Shown here: piece by piece, positions 1 to 10,865 of the stretch
Numbering within the stretch: position 1 is the first letter of the stretch
Layout of the letters: every line of letters begins with the position of its first letter
NCBI GenBank assembly: GCA_021798915.1
Contig: JAJZBM010000001.1
Coordinates: forward strand, 124,001 to 188,000
DNA from: Pseudomonadota bacterium
GTDB lineage: Bacteria; Pseudomonadota; Alphaproteobacteria; Acetobacterales; Acetobacteraceae
Direction of reading: 5' to 3'
Length of the DNA stretch: 64,000 nt
The notes under the pieces: generated by a model
Databases searched by the model: none
The model's input: only the letters and a program-made list of their open reading frames with translations
Told to the model about the DNA's origin: nothing
Made by a program: the position numbers and the translations under genes

Positions 1-486
1 CATACCCTGGAGAACCTGGCGAACAGCCCCGCCATCGCGCTCGCGGCGAACGGCACCGGCGGCCTCGCCCATGCCGCCGAAACCATCGCGCACGCCACCA
101 CCCTGCTCACCGGCCTTGCCGAGCAATCCGCGGCGCGTCCCGACCGGCAGATCCTGATCGACGAATTGCGCCGCTCGATCGACCGCGCCTGCCGGGATTC
201 TTTTACCCTCCTGCTCGAACGCCATCTCCTCGCCCCGCTCTCCCACCTCGCCACCGCCGCCGACGACGACCTCATCACCGGGCTGGAAGCCGTCGCCCGT
301 GATCTTCGCGCCTTCGAGCAGGCGAGCCGCCAGGCCGGCAGCGGCGACCTCTATGACCGCACCCTGCGCGAAGCCGGCAAGCGCATCGCCGCGACCTCCC
401 TGCCGCGGATCGATCGCATGCGGCTCGTCGAAATCCTCAATAATTCCGACACCGCGCTGACCCTGCTCGGCGCCCGCCCGTCCTGA
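1..486 (+). CDS. Unknown protein, C-terminal part (truncated by window edge)
   Basis: An open frame runs from the first base to a TGA at 484-486, giving the last 161 residues of a protein that begins outside the window. The sequence is Ala/Leu/Arg rich and looks mostly helical, with no catalytic motif, signal or membrane segment that I recognise. Codon use matches the neighbouring genes, so it is probably a real gene. It ends 17 bases before the convergent SnoaL-like gene. I cannot assign a function. Confidence 0.6.
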   Translation, partial: HTLENLANSPAIALAANGTGGLAHAAETIAHATTLLTGLAEQSAARPDRQILIDELRRSIDRACRDSFTLLLERHLLAPLSHLATAADDDLITGLEAVARDLRAFEQASRQAGSGDLYDRTLREAGKRIAATSLPRIDRMRLVEILNNSDTALTLLGARPS

Positions 487-503
487 GCCGACGGATCGCG
501 CGG

Positions 504-941
504 TTACAGCACCGCCCCTTCATTCACCTGTGCGATCCAATCCCCGAGGTTGTAGTGGACGCTGACGCGCGCGATCTTGCCGTCACGGATCTCGAAAAAT
601 GCGCCGGCTGGGAAGGTGTAGCCCTGCCCGCAGGCCGGCGCGGTGCCGCGGGGGACGCCGGGGTCGGTTGCGAGATAGGTGCCGTGGATGGTGTATTCCG
701 TCGCCGCCCGCCGCCCGCCCGGCGCGGTCATGATCACGAGATCGGCGACCCGTTCGTGATAGCAGCGGTTCATGTGGTCGATGAATTGAGCGAAACGCTC
801 CCGCCCGATCTCGCGCTCGCCCTGGCTGATGTCGTGGATCACGTCCTCGGCGAGGAGGGCGAGGAAACCGGCGCTGTCGCCGCGGTTGAAGGCATCGTAA
901 TAGGCGCGGATCAGTTGCTCGGTCGTGGTCGTCGCGTTCAT
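504..941 (-). CDS. SnoaL-like / NTF2-fold protein
   Basis: A 145-residue protein with the layout of the NTF2-like SnoaL family: an N-terminal helix with the motif YYDAFNRGD, a stretch with LLAEDVIHDISQG, and a C-terminal strand pair ending FEIRDGKIARVSVHYNLGDW. Members are small cone-shaped folds, often ketosteroid-isomerase-like enzymes or polyketide cyclases, but many have no known substrate. The ATG is preceded by AAAGGA at a 5-base spacing. It is transcribed divergently from glyQ. No neighbour points to a pathway, so the substrate is open. Confidence 0.75.
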   Translation of the reverse strand: MNATTTTEQLIRAYYDAFNRGDSAGFLALLAEDVIHDISQGEREIGRERFAQFIDHMNRCYHERVADLVIMTAPGGRRAATEYTIHGTYLATDPGVPRGTAPACGQGYTFPAGAFFEIRDGKIARVSVHYNLGDWIAQVNEGAVL

Positions 942-1064
942 CGTCGTCCTTTCGGGCGTTATCGTCGGGGGCAGCGCCCTTGCCGGGTCTCCTTGCCGGG
1001 TTTGGGGTTCGCCCCTATGGTGCGCGCCATCTGACGCCCCGCCCCCGTTTCGTCAATGGAGCCC

Positions 1065-1922
1065 ATGTCCGCGCCGAGCTTTCAGGAGCTGATCCTTCGC
1101 CTGCATGCGTATTGGTCGCGGCAGGGCTGTCTCATTTTGCAGCCCTACGACATGGAGGTTGGCGCCGGCACCTTCCATCCGGCAACGACGTTGCGCGCGC
1201 TCGGCGAAAAACCCTGGCGGGCAGCCTATGTCCAGCCCTCACGGCGGCCGAGCGACGGGCGCTATGGCGAGAATCCGAATCGCTTGCAGCATTACTATCA
1301 ATACCAAGTGATCTTGAAGCCGAGCCCTCCGGATCCGCAGGCGCTGTTGCTGGAAAGCTATCGCGCCCTCGGGATCGACCCCTCGCGGCATGACATCCGC
1401 TTCGTCGAGGATGATTGGGAGAGCCCGACACTCGGCGCCTGGGGCCTCGGCTGGGAGGTCTGGTGCGATGGCATGGAGGTGACGCAGTTCACCTATTTCC
1501 AGCAGGTCGGCGGCATCAGTTGCGCCCTCCCGAGCGTCGAGCTGACCTACGGGCTGGAGCGCCTCGCGATGTATGTCCAGGGCGTCGAAAACGTCTTCGG
1601 GCTCGATTTCAACGGCGCCGGCGTGACCTATGGTGACGTGTTCCTGCGCGCCGAGCGTGACTACTCACGCCATAATTTCGAGTTGGCCGACACCGCGATG
1701 CTGGCCCGCCATTTCGCCGACGCGGAAGGGGAATGCGCGCGGCTGGCCGAGGCCGGGGTCGCGCAGCCGGCCTATGACCAGTGCATCAAGGCGAGCCATT
1801 TGTTCAACCTGCTCGATGCGCGCGGCGTGATCAGCGTCGCCGAACGCGCCTCTTATATCGGGAGGGTGCGCGCACTCGCCAAACGCTGCGCCGAGGCGTG
1901 GCTCGCCGGCGAGGACGAATAA
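1065..1922 (+). CDS. glyQ: Glycine--tRNA ligase alpha subunit
   Basis: The 285-residue catalytic subunit of the alpha2-beta2 glycyl-tRNA synthetase, which charges tRNA-Gly in the cytoplasm. It contains the family signatures [15 protein letters not shown] near the N-terminus, [19 protein letters not shown] (class II motif 2 region) and the [18 protein letters not shown] block. I chose the ATG at 1065 (MSAPSFQEL), which matches the usual family start and has GGAG just upstream. An ATG at 1056 would add three residues. The stop overlaps the start of glyS (TAATG), so the two subunits are translationally coupled. Confidence 0.97.
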   Translation: MSAPSFQELILRLHAYWSRQGCLILQPYDMEVGAGTFHPATTLRALGEKPWRAAYVQPSRRPSDGRYGENPNRLQHYYQYQVILKPSPPDPQALLLESYRALGIDPSRHDIRFVEDDWESPTLGAWGLGWEVWCDGMEVTQFTYFQQVGGISCALPSVELTYGLERLAMYVQGVENVFGLDFNGAGVTYGDVFLRAERDYSRHNFELADTAMLARHFADAEGECARLAEAGVAQPAYDQCIKASHLFNLLDARGVISVAERASYIGRVRALAKRCAEAWLAGEDE

Positions 1923-3991
1923 TGCCGGAATTTTTTCTCGAACTGTTTTCCGAGGAGATTCCGGCGCGGATGCAGGCGCGGGGCGCCGAGACCCTCGCGC
2001 GTCTCATCGGCGAGGCTTTGGCGCCGCTGCGACCTGACAACCCACGCCTATTCTGGGGGCCGCGGCGGATCGCGCTCGTGGTCGAGGTTCAGGGCGAGGT
2101 CGCGGCCCGCATAATCACCGAGCGCGGCCCGCGCGCCAGCGCGCCGGAGGCGGCGCTCGCGGGGTTCCTCCGCAAACACGATGCCGCCCGCGCGGACCTC
2201 GTCGCCGAGGGGGATTACTGGGTTCTGCGCCGCACCATCCCCGGCCAATCCGCCGCCGAAGTGATCGCCGCTGCATTGCCGCCGCTGCTCTGGCGTTTCC
2301 CCTGGCCGAAATCGATGCGCTGGGGCGGCAAAAGCCAATTCACCTGGGTTCGCCCGCTCCGCCGCATCATGTGCCTGCTCGATGGCGCCATGGTGCGGTT
2401 CGACTTCCGCCAGGGCGAGGATGACGGGCATGGGCTGGTCGCGGGGGACGAGACCGAGGGGCATCGGTTCCTCGCGCCGGGGGCTTTTGCCGTGCGCAAT
2501 GCCGAGGATTGGCGAGAGAGGCTGCGCGAACGCTTCGTCATCGCCGATCCGACCGAGCGGCGGGAGAAAATCCGCCACGATCTCGAAACCCTCGCCACCG
2601 CGCGCGGCTTGCGGATCATCCCCGATGACGGGTTGCTCGATGAAGTCACCGGCCTCGTCGAATGGCCGGTCGCGCTCCTCGGGACGATCGACCCCGCGTT
2701 CATGGATTTGCCCCCTGAGGTCCGCCAGGTCTCGATGCGGGTCAACCAGCGCTATTTCGCGCTGCAAGACGCCAATCACCGGCCGGCGCCGCATTTCGCC
2801 TTCATCGCCAATATCACGGCGGACGACGGGGGGGCGGCGATCATCGCCGGCAATGAGCGGGTGCTGCGCGCCCGTCTCGCGGACGCACGGCATTTTTACG
2901 ATCTCGACCGCCGTGTGCGGCTGGAGAGCCGGGTCGAGGCGCTCAAATCGGTCACCTTCCACGCCAAGCTCGGCACACAATATGCCCGCGCTCAGAGGAT
3001 CGCGAAGCTGGCCGCATGCATCGCCCCGATGGTCGGCGCCGATCCGAGCATGGCCGAACGCGCCGGGCTTCTCGCCAAGGCCGACCTCACCACCGGGATG
3101 GTCGGCGAATTCCCCGAATTGCAGGGCGTGATGGGCTATTACTACGCGCTTCATGATGGCGAGGGGAAAGATGTGGCCCGGGCCATCCGCGATCATTATC
3201 TGCCCAAGGGGACGGGGGACGCGGTGCCGACCGCGCCGATTTCGGTCGCGGTCGCACTCGCCGACAAATTCGATCAACTCGCTGCCTTCTTCGCGATTGG
3301 TGAGAAGCCGACCGGCTCCGGCGATCCTTATGCGCTGCGTCGTGCCGCCTTGGGCATCATTCGGATTGTCCGTGAAAACCACCTACGGCTCTCTTTGTGG
3401 GCGCTGATAACGTTAATGAACGAGATCTTACCATCGCGCTTGCCCATCGTAATGATTTCCGCTGTGACTGATTTTTTTATTGAACGCTTAAGGCTCCAGC
3501 TCCGCGAGGAGGGGCTGCGTCACGATATCGTCTCTGCAGCGTTCCATACATCGAAGGGATCCGAAAGGCACGATGACCTTCTGCTCCTGATCGCCGCGGC
3601 CAAGGCCACCGCCGCATTTTTGGAGACCGCAGAAGGCGAAAATCTGCTTGCCGCCTATCGCCGCGCGGTGAATATTCTCCGTATCGAGGACAAAAAGGAC
3701 GGTCCGCACGAAGGTAAGCCTGATCGATCCTCGTTTACCCAATCCGAAGAACGCGTACTTTACGAAGCGCTCGAGAAGGCGCGCAGCGATATCGAAAACG
3801 CCATGGCCGCCAAGGATTTTCAATCGGCGATGCGCGCGATGGCGCGACTTCGCGCGCCCATCGATGCCTTCTTCGAGAAGGTCACCGTCAACGACCCCGA
3901 TCCCGCCTTGCGTCGCAATCGGTTGAGGCTTCTTTCACGTATCCGCGATACCATGAACCGCTTCGCCGATTTCTCGCTCATCGAAGGGTAA
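1922..3991 (+). CDS. glyS: Glycine--tRNA ligase beta subunit
   Basis: A 689-residue beta subunit, the normal length for the family. It starts [18 protein letters not shown] and contains the conserved ALADKFDQLAAFFAIGEKPTGSGDPYALRRAALG block near residue 450-490 (split here across the known signature) and a C-terminal DALR-like anticodon-binding region. The ATG at 1922 overlaps the glyQ stop by one base. The frame is open throughout, but the part at about 3370-3830 is much poorer in G+C than the rest of the gene: 26 of 60 bases in 3421-3480. The protein still reads as a normal GlyS there. Confidence 0.97.
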   Translation: MPEFFLELFSEEIPARMQARGAETLARLIGEALAPLRPDNPRLFWGPRRIALVVEVQGEVAARIITERGPRASAPEAALAGFLRKHDAARADLVAEGDYWVLRRTIPGQSAAEVIAAALPPLLWRFPWPKSMRWGGKSQFTWVRPLRRIMCLLDGAMVRFDFRQGEDDGHGLVAGDETEGHRFLAPGAFAVRNAEDWRERLRERFVIADPTERREKIRHDLETLATARGLRIIPDDGLLDEVTGLVEWPVALLGTIDPAFMDLPPEVRQVSMRVNQRYFALQDANHRPAPHFAFIANITADDGGAAIIAGNERVLRARLADARHFYDLDRRVRLESRVEALKSVTFHAKLGTQYARAQRIAKLAACIAPMVGADPSMAERAGLLAKADLTTGMVGEFPELQGVMGYYYALHDGEGKDVARAIRDHYLPKGTGDAVPTAPISVAVALADKFDQLAAFFAIGEKPTGSGDPYALRRAALGIIRIVRENHLRLSLWALITLMNEILPSRLPIVMISAVTDFFIERLRLQLREEGLRHDIVSAAFHTSKGSERHDDLLLLIAAAKATAAFLETAEGENLLAAYRRAVNILRIEDKKDGPHEGKPDRSSFTQSEERVLYEALEKARSDIENAMAAKDFQSAMRAMARLRAPIDAFFEKVTVNDPDPALRRNRLRLLSRIRDTMNRFADFSLIEG

Positions 3992-4000
3992 GGAGAAAAT

Positions 4001-4064
4001 GTTCTTTTTTAAAAAAAAGAACCAAAAAATTTTTATCCCGTTAAGCAGTGCCTGCGGCGCTGCC
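4001..4064. repeat. A/T-tract inverted repeat, type A, with CTGCGGC tail
   Basis: GTTCTTTTTT at 4001-4010 is followed directly by AAAAAAAAGAAC at 4011-4022, then CAAAAAATTTTT and, at 4046-4064, a TGCCTGCGGCGCTGCC segment. Nearly the same arrangement recurs at 30510-30572. It lies just after the glyS stop and can fold into a hairpin, so it may act as a terminator. I recall similar elements between genes in Acetobacteraceae genomes. Confidence 0.7.
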
Positions 4065-4087
4065 ACGCCGAGGAAACCGGATAGAAG

Positions 4088-4120
4088 TCTTTTTGCTTCT
4101 TTTTCTTCAGAAAAAGAAGG
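4088..4120. repeat. A/T-tract inverted repeat, type B
   Basis: CTTCTTTTTC at 4096-4105 and GAAAAAGAAG at 4110-4119 form a 10-base perfect stem with a TTCA loop. The same TTTTTGCTTCTTTTT...AAAAAGAAG pattern is found at 24873-24907. It lies between glyS and ppdK and probably ends glyS transcription on one strand or the other. Confidence 0.65.
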
Positions 4121-4177
4121 GTCTTTTCTCGCCTCTTTTGCCCAAAACTGCCTAACATCCTTGAGGAGGGCCGCAGC

Positions 4178-6847
<2,670 letters not shown>

Positions 6848-6870
6848 AGATGCCGGATGGGAACGCGGGT

Positions 6871-6911
6871 CCGGGGGCGCTGCCCCCGGCGGGTCCAGGG
6901 CAGCGCCCTGG
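6871..6911. terminator. Double GC-rich hairpin after ppdK
   Basis: Two perfect hairpins follow each other: CCGGGGGC (6871-6878) pairs with GCCCCCGG (6882-6889), and CCAGGGC (6895-6901) pairs with GCCCTGG (6905-6911), each with a 3-base loop. No T-run follows, so the terminator reading is uncertain; it could be a dispersed GC-rich intergenic repeat. An open frame crosses it, which argues that the next gene starts after it. Confidence 0.5.
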
Positions 6912-6916
6912 TCTTC

Positions 6917-7603
6917 ATGCTTGGGAGGAATTCTTCGATCACTGACGGACGCATTTTCATCGGCTCGCGGCGCTATTCCTCCTGGTCCTTGCGCGGCTGG
7001 CTTGCGGTGCGCCTCGCCGGCCTCGCGGTCGAGGAGGTTGTGCTCCCGGTGTCCGGCACCGGGGCGACGCCGGCGATCCGGGCTGCCTCGCCGAGCGGGC
7101 TCGTCCCCTATCTCGAGCATCGCGGCCATGCGATCTGGGATTCGCTCGCGATCGCCGAATACTGTGCCGAAATCGAACCCGCCCTCTGGCCGGCGGACAG
7201 CCTCGCCCGCGCCCATGCGCGCGCGATCAGCGCCGAGATGCATGCCGGCTTCCGCGCACTCCGGCAGGGGATGCCGATGAATCTCGGCCGCCATACCCCC
7301 GGCTTCGGTCAAAGCGCCGAGACACGCGCCGATATCGACCGGATCGAGGCGATCTGGGGCGAAACGCGGGCCCGTTTCGGCGCCGGCGGCCGGTATCTGT
7401 TCGGAGAACACTTCACGATCGCGGATGCGATGTATGCGCCGGTGGTCGCGCGGTTTCTGAGCTATGCGCCGGATCTCACCCCGGAAAGCCGCGCCTATGC
7501 CGCCGCCGTGCGCGGGTTTCCGCTGGTTGCGCAATGGTACGAAGCCGCCGCCGCCGAACCCGCCGCCTGGCGGATCGCCAAATACGAGGCACCGCCGGCT
7601 TGA
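6917..7603 (+). CDS. Glutathione S-transferase family protein
   Basis: A protein of about 228 residues with a thioredoxin-like N-terminal half (IFIGSRRYSSWSLRGWLAVRLAGL, and the SGLVPYLEHRGHAIWDSLAIAEY glutathione-site region, in which PYL.. and the DS.AIAEY motif are typical) and an all-helical C-terminal half (FTIADAMYAPV). It probably conjugates or reduces with glutathione in the cytoplasm; the substrate is unknown. The frame is open further upstream through GC-rich hairpins, so I take the ATG at 6917. The true start could be slightly later, near the GGAGG at 6925. Confidence 0.85.
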   Translation: MLGRNSSITDGRIFIGSRRYSSWSLRGWLAVRLAGLAVEEVVLPVSGTGATPAIRAASPSGLVPYLEHRGHAIWDSLAIAEYCAEIEPALWPADSLARAHARAISAEMHAGFRALRQGMPMNLGRHTPGFGQSAETRADIDRIEAIWGETRARFGAGGRYLFGEHFTIADAMYAPVVARFLSYAPDLTPESRAYAAAVRGFPLVAQWYEAAAAEPAAWRIAKYEAPPA

Positions 7604-7661
7604 AGCCGCCGGCCGCCGCCGCCACATGCGCCTCGGCGCCATCAGGACGTGGGAGAAAGCC

Positions 7662-8501
7662 ATGACCAATGAGGAACGCGACATCATCGCCCACTTCATC
7701 GCCCGCATCGCCGGCGCCGAGAATGGTGGCTTCGCCGGCTCGGTTCCGGCGACGACACCGGCGCTGCCGCCGATCGACCCGGAAGCCGATGCGCTGATCG
7801 CCGAGCTGTTCACCCGCTACCCGGCGGCGCGCTATCGCATCACCCAGACCGCTTTCGTCCAGGAACATGCGCTCGCCGAGGCACAGAACCGTATCCGCCA
7901 GATGCAGGCCGATCTCGATCAGGCGCGCCAGCTTCTCGCGGCAGCGCCCCCGGCATCACAACAAGCGGCGCCGCGGGCGAGTGGGTTTTTCGGCGGCTTG
8001 TTCGGGGGCGGCACGTCAGCGGCGCCAGGCCCGCAGCCGGCGCCACAACCCGGCCCACAGCCGGCCTATGCGCCGCCGCCACAATATCCGCCGAATTATC
8101 AGCCGGGCATGTTCCAGCGCCAGGGCTCCGGCTTTCTCGGCTCGGCGCTGACCACGGCGGCCGGGGTTGCCGGCGGCATGGTGGTCGGCAATGCGCTGAT
8201 GGATCTTTTATCGCCCCGCCACGCCGAGGCCGGCGGCTTCGGCATGGTGGAGCCGGCCGCCTCGCCCTGGTCCGCGGGACCGATGGGCGTGCCCGGCGCG
8301 GCGCCCGAGGCGGCCAATCCGTGGGACAATGCCACCAATCAGCCGGAGCCTTCCTCCGCCTGGGACAGCGCCCGGAACGATGCCCCGCAAACCGATGCCG
8401 GCAGTGGCGCCGATGACGGCTGGAACGACGCCGCCAATCTGCCCGACGATACCAGCCTGGACGATGATACGTCTTTCGATACGTCGTTCGACGACATTTG
8501 A
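7662..8501 (+). CDS. DUF2076 family protein
   Basis: A 279-residue protein of the DUF2076 family (often named periplasmic ligand-binding sensor protein without proof). The N-terminal 90 residues include the family hallmark EADALIAELFTRYPAARY followed by FVQEHALAEAQNRIRQMQ. Then come a Gly segment, a Pro/Gln-rich linker, a hydrophobic Gly/Ala segment (SALTTAAGVAGGMVVGNAL) and an acidic Asp/Ser/Trp-rich tail. The ATG at 7662 has GGGAGAAAG upstream. The following LysR gene starts 8 bases after the stop. Function is not established. Confidence 0.85.
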   Translation: MTNEERDIIAHFIARIAGAENGGFAGSVPATTPALPPIDPEADALIAELFTRYPAARYRITQTAFVQEHALAEAQNRIRQMQADLDQARQLLAAAPPASQQAAPRASGFFGGLFGGGTSAAPGPQPAPQPGPQPAYAPPPQYPPNYQPGMFQRQGSGFLGSALTTAAGVAGGMVVGNALMDLLSPRHAEAGGFGMVEPAASPWSAGPMGVPGAAPEAANPWDNATNQPEPSSAWDSARNDAPQTDAGSGADDGWNDAANLPDDTSLDDDTSFDTSFDDI

Positions 8502-8509
8502 CCGGCGCC

Positions 8510-9388
8510 ATGCGCTATCCCGATCTCGATCTCGATCTGCTTCGCTCTTTCGTCGCGGTGGCGGGTGAAGGCAGCTTCACCGCCGCCGGCACCGCCCTCG
8601 GCCTCACGCAATCGGCGATCAGCCTCAAGATCAAGCGGCTGGAGGAGGTGGTCGGCAAGCGCGTTTTCGTCCGCACCAGCCGCAGCATCGCGCTCACCCG
8701 CGATGGCGAAGTATTGCTGGTCTATGCCCGCCGTTTGCTCGCCTTGAACGACGAGGCGGTGCGGCGGTTGGTCGCGCCGCCGATGGCCGGGCATCTGCGT
8801 CTTGGTGTCGCCGATCATTTCGTGCCCCAGCATCTCGCGCCGATCCTCTCGCGCTTCGCCCGCACCTATCCCGAGGTGCGGCTCGAGGTCGAGGTCGGGC
8901 GCAGCCAGGAATTGCGCGCCGCCTGCGAGAAGGGGCTGCTCGATCTCGCCATCGGCAAGCGGCGCGAGGGCGAGACCGCCGGCACGCCGATCTGGACCGA
9001 GACCCTCGCCTGGGTCGGCGCCGAGGATTTCACGCCGCCCGATCCGCGCGCCCGGCCGCTGCCGCTCGCCATGCTCCCGGCGGGCTGCATGTTTCGCGAT
9101 CGCGCCCTCGCCCTGCTCGGCAAGAATAATCTCGCGCATGAGATCGTCTATACGTCGGCGAGCCTGCTCGGGGTCATCGCGGCGGCGCAGGCAGGGTTCG
9201 CGGTGACCGTCCTCGGCCGTTCCTCGCTGCCCCCGGATTTGCGCGAAATCCCCGGCCTGCCGCGGCTCGGCACCGCCGAAATGGCGATTTTCGGCGACGC
9301 CGAGGGGCGGAGCGCGCTGGCCGCGCCGCTGGTCGGCTTCATTCGCGAGAGCCTGGCGGCAACGCTCGGCCTCCGTCCGGCAGCCTGA
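8510..9388 (+). CDS. LysR-family transcriptional regulator
   Basis: A 292-residue regulator with an N-terminal winged helix-turn-helix (LRSFVAVAGEGSFTAAGTALGLTQSAISLKIKRLEE, shown as separate motifs RSFVAVAGEGSFTAAG and TQSAISLKIKRLEE) and a C-terminal periplasmic-binding-protein-like effector domain from about residue 90 (LRLGVADHFVPQHLAPIL). LysR proteins usually regulate a divergent or adjacent gene. Here it follows the DUF2076 gene by 8 bases and may be co-transcribed. Target and ligand are unknown. A TTG at 8498 could extend it by four residues. Confidence 0.92.
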   Translation: MRYPDLDLDLLRSFVAVAGEGSFTAAGTALGLTQSAISLKIKRLEEVVGKRVFVRTSRSIALTRDGEVLLVYARRLLALNDEAVRRLVAPPMAGHLRLGVADHFVPQHLAPILSRFARTYPEVRLEVEVGRSQELRAACEKGLLDLAIGKRREGETAGTPIWTETLAWVGAEDFTPPDPRARPLPLAMLPAGCMFRDRALALLGKNNLAHEIVYTSASLLGVIAAAQAGFAVTVLGRSSLPPDLREIPGLPRLGTAEMAIFGDAEGRSALAAPLVGFIRESLAATLGLRPAA

Positions 9389-9410
9389 GGAACCCGTTAC
9401 GCCGCAACCG

Positions 9411-10274
9411 TCACGTCAGGGAAGCGGCGATATAGGGCGGCAGAGAAAACGCCCCGGCGTGGATCTCCGGCGTCCAATAGCGCGTCGTCCCGAGAATGCC
9501 GGCGCGTTCGGCGCGGGCGCGGATTTCGCTCGGCGGGATCGTATCCAGACCCGGAGCTTTGGCCGCGAAGCCGAGGGTCATGAAGCCGCCGACATAGGTT
9601 GGCACCGCCGCGACATAGGCGCCGACATGGGGAAAGAAGCGGGCCCGCCGGGCGCTGGTCTCGCGCAGTTCGTCGGCCTGCATGAAAGGCACGCCGCATT
9701 GATTGACGATGAGGCCGTGCGGCGAAAGGATCCGCGCCGAATGGGCATAGAATTCGTCGGTGAACAAGACTTCGCCGACCCCGATCGGGTCGGTCGAATC
9801 GACGATGATGACATCGAAGGCGGCGTCCGGCGCGCGTTTGACGTAATCGATGCCGTCGCCGACGATGATCTCGGCGCGCGGATCGTCCCAGGCGTCACCG
9901 GCGATCGCCGGCATGAATTCCCGCGCCAGGCGGATCACCTCGCCATCGATCTCCACCATCACCGCGCGGCGCATGCCGCGATGGGCGAGCACCCGGCGCA
10001 GGACGCCGCCATCACCGGCGCCGATGATGAGCACCCGTTGCGCCGCGCCATGCGCGAGAAGCGGCACATGGGCGATCATTTCCTGATAGACGAATTCATC
10101 CGCTTCGGTGATCTGCACCACACCGTCGAGCAGCATGACCCGGCCGTGGGAAGCACTTTCGAAGATCATGATGTCCTGGAAAGCGCTTTGCACACGGGCG
10201 AGTTCGCGCACCACCGCGAAACGCTGCCCCCAGCCGGGGTACAGCGTTTCGTTCGCCCAGACCTCACTCGGCAT
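9411..10274 (-). CDS. speE: Spermidine synthase
   Basis: A 287-residue aminopropyltransferase that moves the aminopropyl group of decarboxylated SAM to putrescine. It shows the entry strand VLIIGAGDGGVLRRVL (SAM-binding loop, with Ala in the usual second Gly position) and the VDSTDPIGVGEVLF active-site block carrying the catalytic Asp residues. Its ATG overlaps the stop of the SAM decarboxylase gene (ATGA), which makes the pair a tight operon for spermidine synthesis. Confidence 0.96.
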   Translation of the reverse strand: MPSEVWANETLYPGWGQRFAVVRELARVQSAFQDIMIFESASHGRVMLLDGVVQITEADEFVYQEMIAHVPLLAHGAAQRVLIIGAGDGGVLRRVLAHRGMRRAVMVEIDGEVIRLAREFMPAIAGDAWDDPRAEIIVGDGIDYVKRAPDAAFDVIIVDSTDPIGVGEVLFTDEFYAHSARILSPHGLIVNQCGVPFMQADELRETSARRARFFPHVGAYVAAVPTYVGGFMTLGFAAKAPGLDTIPPSEIRARAERAGILGTTRYWTPEIHAGAFSLPPYIAASLT

Positions 10275-10741
10275 CAGCGCACGATGCCGCGCCGGCGCTC
10301 GTCGAGATCGACGCGGTCAGGCGTGAAAGCGGCACGGAGCACGGCGATCGACCGGTAAGGATCGCAATTGCCGCACATGAAGATATCGATGGCGGCGAAA
10401 TTCCGCTCCGGCCAGGTGTGGATCGAGATATGGCTCTCGGCCAGCACGACCACGCCCGACACGCCGCCATTGGGCGAGAAATGATGGAAATGGCTGTGCA
10501 GGATGGTCGCGCCCGCGGCCAGGGCGGCCTCGCGCAGGGCGGTATCGATCGGCGCCGGGTCGGCGAGATTATCGGCCCCCCAGAGATCGACCAGCAAATG
10601 CATGCCGGCGAAACGCTGTCCGTCGCGCTCGACGAAATAATCCTTCGCCGCGGCGTCGGTTGGCTCCGCGTCGGGGCCAGAAAAAGCCTGGTTGCTGCTC
10701 GGATTCTCCGAGACCATCCCCAGCGGGCTGAGTGCGTTCAT
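10274..10741 (-). CDS. speD: S-adenosylmethionine decarboxylase proenzyme
   Basis: A 155-residue prokaryotic type (SpeH-like) pyruvoyl enzyme. The self-cleavage site lies in LAESHISIHTWPE: cleavage between Glu102 and Ser103 would make the pyruvoyl group, with His108 and Cys123 at the spacing seen in the short bacterial enzymes. It supplies decarboxylated SAM to the overlapping speE. The N-terminal 35 residues are an extra extension with no motif. A 124-base gap separates it from the motility operon upstream on the same strand, so it probably has its own promoter. Confidence 0.95.
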   Translation of the reverse strand: MNALSPLGMVSENPSSNQAFSGPDAEPTDAAAKDYFVERDGQRFAGMHLLVDLWGADNLADPAPIDTALREAALAAGATILHSHFHHFSPNGGVSGVVVLAESHISIHTWPERNFAAIDIFMCGNCDPYRSIAVLRAAFTPDRVDLDERRRGIVR

Positions 10742-10865
10742 CGCGTACCTCTGTCCTACCAGCAGACGGCCTGTTGGGCGATTGCCCCCTTGGGCCAGGA
10801 AGGGCGGGGCATAAGCGAAGCGGGCCCGCAGCGCAAGGCCAAAATTGCGATGTCGCCGGCGCCGC

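Noticed and set aside
2048-3382. A 444-codon minus-strand frame inside glyS
   Set aside because: It lies wholly within the conserved GlyS gene, has shadow-type composition, and stops where the A/T-rich patch begins.
6857-6916. Start of the GST gene at 6857
   Set aside because: The first 20 codons come from GC-rich hairpins and are not GST-like.
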